DNA of 56,282 bases from Phascolarctobacterium faecium DSM 14760. GTDB taxonomy: Bacteria > Bacillota > Negativicutes > Acidaminococcales > Acidaminococcaceae. The DNA lies in the NCBI RefSeq assembly GCF_003269275.1, contig NZ_QLTS01000012.1:1-56282 (forward strand), in the 5' to 3' direction. The position numbers and the translations under genes are program-made. This document shows, one piece after another, positions 41,143 to 49,546 of the stretch; the first letter of the stretch is position 1, and the number at the start of each line of letters is the position of its first letter. The notes under the pieces were generated by a model. That model was not told the origin of the DNA. It was given only the letters and a program-made list of their open reading frames with translations, and did not search any database.

Positions 41143-41170
41143 AACCTTCTCCTTCGCAAGATAGTCAAAT

Positions 41171-41192
41171 AGGGCTGCCTGAATGCAGCCCT
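41171..41192 (-). terminator. Intercistronic hairpin between kdpC and kdpD
   Basis: AGGGCTGC-CTGAAT-GCAGCCCT; the following bases are ATTTGACT, so only a weak intrinsic terminator or attenuator. It could let the structural genes outpace the kdpDE genes. Confidence 0.5.
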
Positions 41193-41197
41193 AACTT

Positions 41198-41770
41198 TTA
41201 TTGATTCTGTTGTAAATTATCAAGCGCCAGATTCAATTTTAAAACATTGACTCTGTCCTCTCCGACAACTCCCAAATCAGCATTTTCAATATGTTCTGAA
41301 ACCAGATCGCGTACCTGTCTGATTTCCAGACCACGTACTTTGGCAATACGTTCGACCTGGCAATAAGCAGCTGCCGGCGTCAGGTGCGGATCCAAACCAC
41401 TGCTGGAATTTGTTACCAGTACGCTGGGCACTTCTTGATCAGATGTCCAGCCATTGGCCGCACGTACAGACTCTGCCAGCTCGCCGACCTGCTGCTGCAG
41501 TTTAGCGCTGGTACCGCCATAGTTAGTGCCGCCTGAATTGGCAGCGTCATTACCGCCTGCAGAAGGGCGGCTGCTGAAGTAGCGGGCATCTGTGAACGCC
41601 TGACCGATCAGAGCCGATCCTACCGGAACTCCGTCTTTTATTATTATACTACCATTAGCCCGGCTGGGAAATACCACTTGCGCCAAGCCTGTCATGGCCA
41701 GCGGATAAACCAGCCCGGTAAAAATACTCAAGGTTACAACCATTACTAACGATCTTATTATCGCTCTCAT
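41198..41770 (-). CDS. kdpC: Potassium-transporting ATPase subunit C
   Basis: 190 residues. One N-terminal membrane helix (SLVMVVTLSIFTGLVYPLAMTGL) followed by a soluble domain containing LIGQAFTDARYFSSRPSA and SNSSSGLDPHLTPAAA, the best conserved KdpC motifs. It assists ATP binding and holds KdpA and KdpB together. GAGGTG precedes the ATG. Adjacent to kdpB, 19 bases apart. Confidence 0.96.
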   Translation of the reverse strand: MRAIIRSLVMVVTLSIFTGLVYPLAMTGLAQVVFPSRANGSIIIKDGVPVGSALIGQAFTDARYFSSRPSAGGNDAANSGGTNYGGTSAKLQQQVGELAESVRAANGWTSDQEVPSVLVTNSSSGLDPHLTPAAAYCQVERIAKVRGLEIRQVRDLVSEHIENADLGVVGEDRVNVLKLNLALDNLQQNQ

Positions 41771-41789
41771 ATTTCCACCTCATTCTTTC

Positions 41790-43820
41790 TTAAGCCAAGC
41801 CTAAAGCAACTAAAAGCACATCAATGATCTTGATGCCAATAAACGGTACGATGATACCGCCAACACCATAGATCAGCAGATTTCTCTGCAGTATTTTAGA
41901 AGCTCCCAGCGGTTTATAGGCTACGCCTTTCATCGCCAGCGGTATCAGCGCGATGATGATCAGCGCATTGAAAATCACGGCGCTTAAAATAGCGCTCTGC
42001 GGTGAATGCAGCTGCATGATATTGAGCACTTCCAACGGTGCATAAGTTGCGGCAAACAAAGCCGGGATAATCGCAAAATATTTGGCAATATCATTAGCAA
42101 TACTGAAAGTTGTCAGGGAACCGCGTGTCATCAAAAGTTGTTTACCGATCTCCACAACTTCGATCAATTTCGTTGGATTGGAATCAAGATCGACCATATT
42201 GCCCGCTTCCTTAGCCGCCTGTGTACCGCTGTTCATTGCAACGCCCACATCTGCCTGAGCCAGTGCCGGCGCATCATTAGTACCGTCACCTGTCATTGCT
42301 ACCAGCATTCCCTGCTGCTGATAGGAACGGATCATTTTCAATTTCGCTTCCGGCGTTGCTTCAGCCAGAAAATCATCCACACCGGCTTCGGCAGCAATCG
42401 CTGCCGCTGTCAACTGGTTATCACCAGTGATCATGATCGTTTTGATGCCCATTTTCCTCAATTCACTGAAACGTTCTTTAATACCGCCTTTGACGATATC
42501 CTTCAGATAAATAACACCCAGGACCTGTTTATCTTTGGCAACTACTAAAGGTGTACCGCCCTGATGCGCAATATTTTCACAGGCACTGCGGACTTCAGCA
42601 GGAAAAGCCCCACCCAGTTCGCTGACATAGTTCTGCATGGCTTCCATCGATCCCTTACGTATTCTGGCATCGACGATATCAATACCGCTCATTCTGGTCT
42701 GGGCGGTAAAAGGAATGAATTCTGCCTGTAAATGTGTAAGATCACGCTCACGCAGGCCATATTTTTCTTTAGCCAGGACAACGATACTACGCCCTTCCGG
42801 AGTTTCATCAGCCAAAGAAGCCAGCTGTGCCGCATCGGCCAGTTCTCCCGCAGTAATGCCAGCAGCAGGAATAAATTCCGTCGCCATCCTGTTGCCCAGG
42901 GTAATCGTGCCCGTTTTATCAAGCAGCAGCACATTTACGTCACCGGCTGCTTCTACAGCACGGCCGCTCATTGCCAGGACATTACGTCCCAAAAGCCGAT
43001 CCATTCCGGCAATACCTATCGCTGACAGCAAACCGCCGATCGTTGTAGGAATCAGGCAAACCAGCAGCGCAACCAGTGCCGTTACAGAAATAACCGTACC
43101 GGAATAAATCGCAAACGGTTCCAAAGTTACTACTGCAAACAAAAAGATGATCGTCAAACCAACCAAAAGAAGCGTCAAGGCGATCTCATTCGGGGTTTTC
43201 TGACGTTTAGCACCTTCAACCAGCCCGATCATCCGATCGAGAAAGGTTTCGCCGGGATTAGTAGTCACCCTGACTTTAATCCAGTCGGATAACACCTTAG
43301 TGCCGCCGGTTACAGAAGATTTATCACCGCCTGATTCGCGGATAACAGGCGCTGATTCACCGGTAACAGCGCTTTCGTCCACCGATGCCATGCCTTCGAT
43401 TACTTCGCCGTCGTTGGGAATGGTATCGCCAGCTTCAACCAAAACTATATCACCCTTGCGGATAGCTTCGGAACCGACGATTTCAAAACTGCCATCAGCT
43501 TTGATTTTCTTTGCCTGCAGAGATTTGCGGGCTTTACGCAGACTTTCTGCCTGCGCTTTGCCGCGGCCTTCGGCTACGGCTTCGGCAAAATTGGCAAACA
43601 GAACCGTAAACCACAGCCATAAATCTATATGCAGGTCAAACCAGCCTTCCTGTGTATTGCCTGCCATAAAAGCACGTACAGCCAGAACTGCTACTAAAAT
43701 CGCGCCCAGAAAAACTATGAACATAACAGGATTCTTCCATTGGATACGAGGATCGAGCTTCAGGAACGCATTACGCACGGCCTCGCCCAAAATCTCTTGC
43801 TGTTGTCTATCTCTTTTCAT
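41790..43820 (-). CDS. kdpB: Potassium-transporting ATPase ATP-binding subunit
   Basis: 676 residues. P-type ATPase motifs: phosphorylation site DKTGT with Asp301, TGES in [31 protein letters not shown] in the P domain, and seven membrane helices. The start [25 protein letters not shown] is typical KdpB. It couples ATP hydrolysis to K+ uptake through KdpA. AAGGAGG precedes the ATG. Confidence 0.97.
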   Translation of the reverse strand: MKRDRQQQEILGEAVRNAFLKLDPRIQWKNPVMFIVFLGAILVAVLAVRAFMAGNTQEGWFDLHIDLWLWFTVLFANFAEAVAEGRGKAQAESLRKARKSLQAKKIKADGSFEIVGSEAIRKGDIVLVEAGDTIPNDGEVIEGMASVDESAVTGESAPVIRESGGDKSSVTGGTKVLSDWIKVRVTTNPGETFLDRMIGLVEGAKRQKTPNEIALTLLLVGLTIIFLFAVVTLEPFAIYSGTVISVTALVALLVCLIPTTIGGLLSAIGIAGMDRLLGRNVLAMSGRAVEAAGDVNVLLLDKTGTITLGNRMATEFIPAAGITAGELADAAQLASLADETPEGRSIVVLAKEKYGLRERDLTHLQAEFIPFTAQTRMSGIDIVDARIRKGSMEAMQNYVSELGGAFPAEVRSACENIAHQGGTPLVVAKDKQVLGVIYLKDIVKGGIKERFSELRKMGIKTIMITGDNQLTAAAIAAEAGVDDFLAEATPEAKLKMIRSYQQQGMLVAMTGDGTNDAPALAQADVGVAMNSGTQAAKEAGNMVDLDSNPTKLIEVVEIGKQLLMTRGSLTTFSIANDIAKYFAIIPALFAATYAPLEVLNIMQLHSPQSAILSAVIFNALIIIALIPLAMKGVAYKPLGASKILQRNLLIYGVGGIIVPFIGIKIIDVLLVALGLA

Positions 43821-43832
43821 CTCAGATCCTCC

Positions 43833-45539
43833 TTAAAATACCTTGCCCTGCAGCATAAACAATTGATCTACGATCGGTCCCAGGGCCAGGGCCGGTAAAA
43901 AAGTCAACGCGCCGACGATCAAAACAACACCGGCCAAAAGCACGGCAAAAAGACTGCTGCCCGTATTAAAAGTACCGGCATTGGCAGGAGCGATTTTTTT
44001 GGTTACCATATTGCCTGCAATGGCCAAAACAGGCACAATAACGGCAAAGCGGCCGATCAGCATTGCCAAACCGATCAAAACATTGTACCACAGGCTATTG
44101 GCGCCCAAACCGGCAAAAGCACTGCCGTTATTGCCGACACCGGAAGCGAAACCGTATAAGATTTCACTGAGACCATGCGGCCCGGGGTTGGATATCCCGG
44201 CCTGACCGGCTTCCGTAAGACAGGATACAGCCGACATCGTTAAAATAGTGGCAGCCGGAATCAAAAGTCCGGCAATTGTCAAAACAACTTCTTTTGCTTC
44301 AATCTTTTTCCCCAGATATTCAGGTGTACGTCCTACCATCAGGCCAACAATGAAAACTGTGATAAATACATACAGCATCATACCGTAAAATCCGGCGCCG
44401 ACACCGCCCAGAACAACTTCTCCCAGCATCATCTGCAGCATAGGCACTAATCCGCCGGTACCGGTGTAGCTGTCATGCATCGAGTTTACTGCACCGCAGG
44501 ACGCAGCTGTGGTAACCGTTGCAAACAAACTACTGCTGCCGATGCCAAAACGGACTTCTTTGCCCTCCATAGCAGTATCGCCGCTGATGCCCTGCGCAGC
44601 AACTATCGGATTACCATATTTTTCAGAAGCATAGCAAACCCCCAGCATCAAAACAAAAAGCAGCAGCATGGATGCCAAAACAGCATAGCCTTGTTTTTTA
44701 TCTTTACACATCTCACCAAAAGTAAATAATAAACCTGTAGGGATCACTAAAATCAAAAACATTTCCAGGAAATTGCTCCAGGGAGTCGGATTTTCAAACG
44801 GATGAGAAGAATTGGCATTAAAAAAACCGCCGCCATTGGTACCCAGCTCCTTAATCGCTTCCTGAGAAGCAACCGGTCCCATAGCAATAGTCTGCTGTGC
44901 CCCTTCGACGGTTTGTACATCGACATAAGGATTAAGGTTTTGGATAACACCCTGAGAAACCAGCAGCAATGTTGCTACAACACAAATCGGCAGCAGTATT
45001 CTGGTCGTACATCTGATTATATCTGCCCAAAAATTGCCTAACTCACCAGTATTTTTACGCACCAGACCACGGATCAGAGCAATTGCGACAGCAGCTCCTG
45101 TTGCCGCCGACAAGAAGTTTTGTACAGTCAAGCCCAGCATTTGTGTCAAATAACTTAAAGTCGTTTCGCCGCTATAAGCCTGCCAGTTAGTATTGGTCAT
45201 AAAGCTGGCAGCCGTATTAAAAGCAAGATGCCAGGTTTCGACGTTGGGCAACTGCTGCGGATTGAGCGGTAAAAAAGCCTGCGTCAGCTGCAAAACAAAG
45301 AGTGATAACATACCTAAAGCATTAAAAATAATGAGATTCAGGCAGTATTCCTTCCACGGCATTTCTGTACGCGGGTCAACTTTGGCCATTTTATAAAAAA
45401 TATTTTCCAAAGGTGCAAAAAATCTTTCACCACAGGTTTTTTCGTAATTAAAAACTCGCGCCATATATTTACCAAGCGGCCAGGCGCACAGCAATAATAC
45501 GGCTAAAAACAGCACAAATAGCATAATGTCTTTTGTCAT
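43833..45539 (-). CDS. kdpA: Potassium-transporting ATPase potassium-binding subunit
   Basis: 568 residues with about ten membrane helices arranged in four repeated pore loops. Selectivity-filter segments include TNTNWQAYSGET, LGTNGGGFFNANSSHPFENPT, SCGAVNSMHD and GVGNNGSAFAGL. It forms the K+ channel-like part of the pump. Its ATG follows GGAGG in the kdpF end. Confidence 0.97.
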   Translation of the reverse strand: MTKDIMLFVLFLAVLLLCAWPLGKYMARVFNYEKTCGERFFAPLENIFYKMAKVDPRTEMPWKEYCLNLIIFNALGMLSLFVLQLTQAFLPLNPQQLPNVETWHLAFNTAASFMTNTNWQAYSGETTLSYLTQMLGLTVQNFLSAATGAAVAIALIRGLVRKNTGELGNFWADIIRCTTRILLPICVVATLLLVSQGVIQNLNPYVDVQTVEGAQQTIAMGPVASQEAIKELGTNGGGFFNANSSHPFENPTPWSNFLEMFLILVIPTGLLFTFGEMCKDKKQGYAVLASMLLLFVLMLGVCYASEKYGNPIVAAQGISGDTAMEGKEVRFGIGSSSLFATVTTAASCGAVNSMHDSYTGTGGLVPMLQMMLGEVVLGGVGAGFYGMMLYVFITVFIVGLMVGRTPEYLGKKIEAKEVVLTIAGLLIPAATILTMSAVSCLTEAGQAGISNPGPHGLSEILYGFASGVGNNGSAFAGLGANSLWYNVLIGLAMLIGRFAVIVPVLAIAGNMVTKKIAPANAGTFNTGSSLFAVLLAGVVLIVGALTFLPALALGPIVDQLFMLQGKVF

Positions 45540-45540
45540 T

Positions 45541-45648
45541 TTAAAAATCCTCCGGTTTCAATAATGCATAAATCAGATAAAATAAAATACCTACTGCTAA
45601 AAGCGAACTGAGCCATAACTCAGTCAAGGACAGCATTTCCATCATCAT
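45541..45648 (-). CDS. kdpF: Potassium-transporting ATPase small subunit KdpF
   Basis: 35 residues, with the start at the first of three consecutive ATG codons at 45648, preceded by AAGGAGGG. The product is one hydrophobic helix: about residues 11-31 (LWLSSLLAVGILFYLIYALL) ending in LKPEDF, the usual KdpF end. It stabilises the Kdp complex. The stop codon is one base from the kdpA ATG region, the standard kdpFABC layout; the gene is often missed because of its size. Confidence 0.88.
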   Translation of the reverse strand: MMMEMLSLTELWLSSLLAVGILFYLIYALLKPEDF

Positions 45649-45733
45649 TTTCCCTCCTTGTACAAAAACACCACTTGCAAATCACCTTACTACTGATGAT
45701 GACTTATTGTACTACTACCTTGCGTAAAGCCGC

Positions 45734-45774
45734 TGTCAAAAGAACCCTCCCCGCTGTAAAAAAGTTGTAAAAAT
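45734..45774 (-). promoter_or_regulatory. kdp promoter region with KdpE site
   Basis: On the minus strand two direct half-sites, TTTTTACAAC and TTTTTTACAG (45774-45753), lie 13 bases before TTGACA (45739-45734). This closely resembles the E. coli KdpE site, which also reads T-run, TATAC, T-run, TACAC ahead of the -35 box (family knowledge). The -10 is not certain; TACAAT is present but 22 bases from the -35. Confidence 0.6.
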
Positions 45775-45835
45775 TTGCCGTTCTGCGATTACTGTTTATT
45801 CTGTTCTAATAGAAGACTATAGCTGAAAATAAATA

Positions 45836-45866
45836 AAAATACCTCGGGAAAAATCCCGAGGTATTT
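45836..45866 (-). terminator. Terminator of the MBL-fold gene
   Basis: AAATACCTCGGG-AAAAA-TCCCGAGGTATTT with A/T flanks on both sides, partly overlapping the gene's stop region. Confidence 0.9.
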
Positions 45867-45867
45867 T

Positions 45868-46668
45868 TCAGTTTATCTCAATAACCTTACCAACACCAAT
45901 TTCTTTAACAGGTATCTGTGCATGTACTGCCGCTTTCGCTTGAAAGGAACAGCAGTGGCACGGATACAGCTCTCGGATACTATGCTTCTGTAAATAGGCG
46001 ATCGTTTTTTCCAGACGGTCGTCGACCTTAAATAAATGCCAGCCGCCGATAACCCCCTGAACCTTAGCTTCACCGCAAACCTTTTTAGCATATTCAATGA
46101 TATTGCAGATCCCGCTGTGCGAACAGCCTGTAATCACAAATAATCCTTCTGAGCCTCGGTAAACTAAAGCCGTATCATCAAGTACTAAATCTACAGGATC
46201 CTCAGCACTGCCAAACCCATGCCGCTGTTCAAAATCATTCAGTGTTGGGATCTCGCCTAAAAAAACCAGCCGTTTTGTTAACCATACCGGTTCTTTACTA
46301 AGCCGCAGCCTGCACTTTTCCTGCAGCTGCTGTGCTGTAAAAGGGGCGCCTATAGCTTCGCCGGCAAACTGCTTCGGCTTCAGGGCATCCGGATGCGCCA
46401 GCAGCTGCAGTTCAGAAAAATATTCCTGCTCGCTCAGCCATAGCAAACCCCGTGTATGATCATTATGCCCATGTGAAAGCACTACCTGCTGTAAGCGGCT
46501 CAAATCAATCCCCAACGCCTGGGCGTTTCTAAGAAATATATCCGAATAACCCACATCAAATAAAATTCTGACATCACCATCTTCCAGATAATAGGCTACG
46601 CCCGGCTCACCTAAATAATAACGGTCAATCAGAGTATTGTTATCTACCAACACAGTCAGCTGCATCAT
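45868..46668 (-). CDS. MBL-fold metallohydrolase (dihydropterin-type family)
   Basis: 266 residues. The metal motif VVLSHGHNDHTRG (His66, His68, Asp70, His71), CSHSGICNII and YPCHCC place it in the metallo-beta-lactamase superfamily, branch with 7,8-dihydropterin-6-methyl-4-(beta-D-ribofuranosyl)aminobenzene-phosphate synthase (TM0207/MptA-like) proteins. The real substrate in bacteria is unknown. Start may be the ATG at 46665, three bases after the first, which has a better distance to GGAGG. Monocistronic, with a promoter at 46789-46817 and its own terminator. Confidence 0.75.
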   Translation of the reverse strand: MMQLTVLVDNNTLIDRYYLGEPGVAYYLEDGDVRILFDVGYSDIFLRNAQALGIDLSRLQQVVLSHGHNDHTRGLLWLSEQEYFSELQLLAHPDALKPKQFAGEAIGAPFTAQQLQEKCRLRLSKEPVWLTKRLVFLGEIPTLNDFEQRHGFGSAEDPVDLVLDDTALVYRGSEGLFVITGCSHSGICNIIEYAKKVCGEAKVQGVIGGWHLFKVDDRLEKTIAYLQKHSIRELYPCHCCSFQAKAAVHAQIPVKEIGVGKVIEIN

Positions 46669-46788
46669 ATACCTCCATTATTTTCAAAAAATCAGTCTGT
46701 AACTTTTTTACTTTCCCTCCATAACTTTTCACGAAACCAATACTCCTACAAGCTGTATTTACTTTCACATTAAAGCTTCCCTGCAAGT

Positions 46789-46817
46789 ATCATAAGTCAT
46801 TCCTTCTCAGAATACAA
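46789..46817 (-). promoter_or_regulatory. Promoter of the MBL-fold gene
   Basis: TTGTAT at 46817-46812 and TATGAT at 46794-46789 with a 17-base spacer, about 120 bases before the start codon. Confidence 0.55.
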
Positions 46818-46851
46818 CTTTTTTCTAAATCTGCGGCATCGCGCCATAAAA

Positions 46852-46885
46852 GAAATGTCCTGCACTTGGTAGTGCGGGACGTTTC
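46852..46885 (-). terminator. Terminator after rpsD-linked unknown gene
   Basis: GAAATGTCCTGCACT-TGGT-AGTGCGGGACGTTTC (two imperfect pairs), followed on the minus strand by a TTCTTTTAT stretch. Confidence 0.8.
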
Positions 46886-46908
46886 GTAAAAATTATAAAA
46901 TTGTTCTT

Positions 46909-47562
46909 TTAACCTGCTAAACAACCGACACGGTCATTTAAAAAATGCAGCAGCCGATAACGGAAAAAGGAACCATTAGTAAAGCTTTGACACAGCTTTT
47001 CCAGCCAGCTGTAGGAACAGCCAAAATCCTCATAAAAAACTTCTTCGCACCAGATCTGCTGCTTTATATATTCAAAAACCTGTGGCACCTCTTCAAACAG
47101 CAGGATCTGTGCTACCGCAGTTGTATCCAGCCTATGTGAATTGAAAGCAGTACAGATATCCTGAAGCTGCTGCAGGCATTCACCTTCCGGCAGTTGCCAC
47201 AGCTGCTGCAGCTTTTGTAACAGTTCCAGCATAGCAGCTTTATTTTTAACATCGCGGTCGGCAATATAGTCACATAAAGCCCCTGTACTTACCAGAGGCA
47301 TTTTTAATTCATCATTTCCATACATGCTATGATAAAAAACTGTAGGAAAATAAACATACTGCAAAAAGCCAAGCACGGCATAACAATTCGGCAGGCACAG
47401 CCATTGACTGCTGAAAATCTGCATTTCAGCAGCGATGATACTTGCGTTAACAATCACCGTTTCCTGCGTATTGTCTTCACAAAACCCGACTGTCGCCAAA
47501 CGCTTTTCTGAAAGAAATTTATCCCAATAGGTCAGTTCATTATAACATTCATAATTTTTCAT
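46909..47562 (-). CDS. Unknown protein cotranscribed with rpsD
   Basis: 217 residues, not recognised. Begins MKNYECYNELTYWDKFLSEKR. It is soluble, acidic, rich in aromatic residues and cysteine (about eleven Cys), and has no signal peptide, membrane helix or clear motif. Its ATG is six bases after the rpsD stop, so it is read from the same transcript; a ribosome site is weak. Possibly a regulatory or metal-related protein, but nothing in the sequence settles this. Confidence 0.55.
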   Translation of the reverse strand: MKNYECYNELTYWDKFLSEKRLATVGFCEDNTQETVIVNASIIAAEMQIFSSQWLCLPNCYAVLGFLQYVYFPTVFYHSMYGNDELKMPLVSTGALCDYIADRDVKNKAAMLELLQKLQQLWQLPEGECLQQLQDICTAFNSHRLDTTAVAQILLFEEVPQVFEYIKQQIWCEEVFYEDFGCSYSWLEKLCQSFTNGSFFRYRLLHFLNDRVGCLAG

Positions 47563-47568
47563 GCTAGA

Positions 47569-48159
47569 TCAACGTGAGAAATATTCTACAACGAGCTGGT
47601 CTTCGATCTGAATAGGAATCTCTTCCCGCAGAGGCAGACGAACCAGAGTACCGCTGAAGCTTTCTTTATCCTTACTGATATACGGCAAAGCAAAGCTTTC
47701 ACGTTCCAGGAAATTACTTTTAAAAAGCTCGTTACTGCGCGAATTTTCTTTCAAACTGATCACATCGCCTGCCTTACAGATATAAGACGGGATATTGACA
47801 TTTTTACCATTGACCAGAATATGACGGTGCGTTACCTGCTGGCGTGCCAGACGAATAGAATTTGCAAAACCGATACGGTAAACCAGGTTGTCTAAACGGC
47901 ATTCCAGTGTGCAGAATAAAGCGTCTGCCGTACGTGCCTTACTTTTACTTGCAGCTTTATAGTATCTCAGTAATTGACGTTCAAAAATGCCATAATAAGC
48001 TTTTATTTTTTGTTTTTCTAAAAGTTGTTTACCATATTCTGACATTTTTTTACTGCGTTTTACAGTTGTTCCCAATCTATCCAAAGCTTTGGGATGACCA
48101 CACACATTGATGCCGAATCTACGGCACTCTTTAAATCTCGGTCCTCTTCTTGTTGCCAC
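47569..48159 (-). CDS. rpsD: Ribosomal protein S4, stand-alone copy
   Basis: 196 residues from a GTG at 48159 with AAGGAG eight bases upstream; the frame extends ten codons further without a ribosome site. The S4 N-domain (RRFGINVCGHPKALDRLGTT), the conserved YGKQLLEKQKIKAYYGIFERQLLRYY, and the S4 RNA-binding domain (LDNLVYRIGFANSIRLARQQVTHRHILVNGKNVNIPSYICKAGD) are intact. The classical four-cysteine zinc motif seen in many Firmicutes S4 proteins is reduced to two cysteines. In most bacteria rpsD lies in the alpha operon; here it is alone with an unknown gene, suggesting either a relocated gene or a second paralogue. Confidence 0.92.
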   Translation of the reverse strand: MATRRGPRFKECRRFGINVCGHPKALDRLGTTVKRSKKMSEYGKQLLEKQKIKAYYGIFERQLLRYYKAASKSKARTADALFCTLECRLDNLVYRIGFANSIRLARQQVTHRHILVNGKNVNIPSYICKAGDVISLKENSRSNELFKSNFLERESFALPYISKDKESFSGTLVRLPLREEIPIQIEDQLVVEYFSR

Positions 48160-48278
48160 GTTTACATCTCCTTTATTATAAAAAATCATCAGCCGCTCTG
48201 GTTAGCTATCGCTAACTTCAAGCTACATTATAGCAACAACTTGCCCAGCCGTCAATATCTGCACAAAAATATACAAAA

Positions 48279-48306
48279 AGCACCCTGTAACAAGTACAGG
48301 GTGCTT
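48279..48306 (-). terminator. Terminator of rpsF-ssb-rpsR
   Basis: AAGCACCCTGTA-ACAAG-TACAGGGTGCTT with a following TTTTTG on the minus strand, about 24 bases after the rpsR stop. Confidence 0.92.
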
Positions 48307-48329
48307 AATTTCATAACTAAAAGCTAATA

Positions 48330-48560
48330 TTATTCGCAGGTAAATGGCAGCAGAGCTACGTTACGTGCGCGTTTGATAGCAGTAGTCATTTGGCGTTGAT
48401 GTTTAGCACAGTTACCGGAAATACGACGGGGCAAAATTTTGCCGCGTTCAGTAATATAACGGCGCAGCTTAGCAACGTCCTTATAATCGATTTCTTCAAC
48501 TTTATCAACACAGAAGCTGCATACTTTTCTTCTGGTTCTTCTGCCTCTTTCACGTTTCAT
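48330..48560 (-). CDS. rpsR: Ribosomal protein S18
   Basis: 76 residues from the ATG at 48560, which is eight bases after GGAGG; the ATG two codons earlier is only two bases from it. Zinc-type S18 with [27 protein letters not shown] and CAKHQRQ motifs. It binds S6 and the central domain of 16S rRNA. Last gene of the rpsF-ssb-rpsR operon. Confidence 0.96.
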   Translation of the reverse strand: MKRERGRRTRRKVCSFCVDKVEEIDYKDVAKLRRYITERGKILPRRISGNCAKHQRQMTTAIKRARNVALLPFTCE

Positions 48561-48577
48561 TCGCATAACCTCCCTAT

Positions 48578-48997
48578 TTAGAATGGGATCTCTTCATCAA
48601 AAGGAACTGCGGAACCAAAAGATTCCATCTCGCTCTTCGGACCTGCATCGCCGGACTGAACCGGAGCTCCGCTGCCAGTTGCTTTACGTTCAATGAATTC
48701 TACGCTGTTGGCAATAACTTCTGTCACCCAGCGTTTCGTACCATCTTTAGCATCATAGCTGCGAATCTGCAAACGACCGTCTACAAGAGCCCTTTGACCT
48801 TTTGTAAGACTATTCCCGCATAATTCAGCGATTTTACCCCATACAACGATAGCAATAAAATCAGCTTCTCTTTGGCCTTCCTGATTAGCAAAAGGTCTGT
48901 CTACCGCTAAAGTGAACTGGCATACAACTTTGCCTGTCTGAGTATAACGAACCTCAGGATCACGAGTTAAGCGGCCCATTAAAATAACTTTGTTCAT
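48578..48997 (-). CDS. ssb: Single-stranded DNA-binding protein
   Basis: 139 residues. [22 protein letters not shown] is the OB-fold start, with [21 protein letters not shown] and [17 protein letters not shown] following. The disordered acidic tail ends DEEIPF, the interaction tip for replication partners. Placed between rpsF and rpsR as in most Firmicutes. Confidence 0.96.
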   Translation of the reverse strand: MNKVILMGRLTRDPEVRYTQTGKVVCQFTLAVDRPFANQEGQREADFIAIVVWGKIAELCGNSLTKGQRALVDGRLQIRSYDAKDGTKRWVTEVIANSVEFIERKATGSGAPVQSGDAGPKSEMESFGSAVPFDEEIPF

Positions 48998-49014
48998 ACT
49001 AGTTACCCTCCTGG

Positions 49015-49299
49015 TTACTCACCTTTTCTGATAATCATGTGACGCAAAATTTCATCGGTAATCTTCATAACGCGGTCAAGTTCTTTGACTGTTTTAGGTT
49101 CTGCACTGAAAGTTACGAGAACATACAAACCTTCTGCGATATCGTCGATTTCATAAGCAAGACGTTTCTTGCCCCAACGATCGGTTTTTTCTACAGTACC
49201 ACCGTTATTGTTGATGAGGTTGTCAAATTTAGCAACAAGAGCTTCAAAAGCTTCCTCTTCAACGGGTTTTACGATGTACATGACTTCGTAGTTATTCAC
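49015..49299 (-). CDS. rpsF: Ribosomal protein S6
   Basis: 94 residues from a GTG at 49299, seven bases after GGAGG; a longer open frame would add 23 unrelated residues. NNYEVMYIVKPVEEEAFEALVAKF and WGKKRLAYEIDDIAEGLYVLVTF are S6 signatures. Binds S18. First gene of its operon. Confidence 0.95.
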   Translation of the reverse strand: MNNYEVMYIVKPVEEEAFEALVAKFDNLINNNGGTVEKTDRWGKKRLAYEIDDIAEGLYVLVTFSAEPKTVKELDRVMKITDEILRHMIIRKGE

Positions 49300-49376
49300 G
49301 AAATCACCTCCTCCTTTGGACTTTGGCCCCCTAATGGGAGCAGGGGAAGTATATATTACTATATACAAGCTTATGT

Positions 49377-49405
49377 ATTATACCATTAGTCCCAGTAAAT
49401 TGCAA
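49377..49405 (-). promoter_or_regulatory. Promoter of rpsF-ssb-rpsR
   Basis: TTGCAA at 49405-49400 and TATAAT at 49382-49377 with a 17-base spacer. The roughly 70-base leader contains CCCCT...AGGGG (49337-49320 region), a possible part of the known S6:S18 leader fold, but I could not verify it. Confidence 0.7.
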
Positions 49406-49419
49406 GGGCAGTTTACTAA

Positions 49420-49455
49420 AAATAACCGTCATACTAAAAAGCATGACGGTTATTT
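49420..49455 (-). terminator. Terminator of ilvNB
   Basis: AAATAACCGTCAT-ACTAAAAAGC-ATGACGGTTATTT with a T run on the minus strand; 90 bases after the ilvB stop. Confidence 0.9.
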
Positions 49456-49546
49456 CCTTCGGCTGTTTTCTACGACTCTTTCCCTTATTTACGGCTTGTC
49501 TTATTTAGCGCCGAAGCTTTATTTTTCCCTCATAAGGCCCTTTTTA

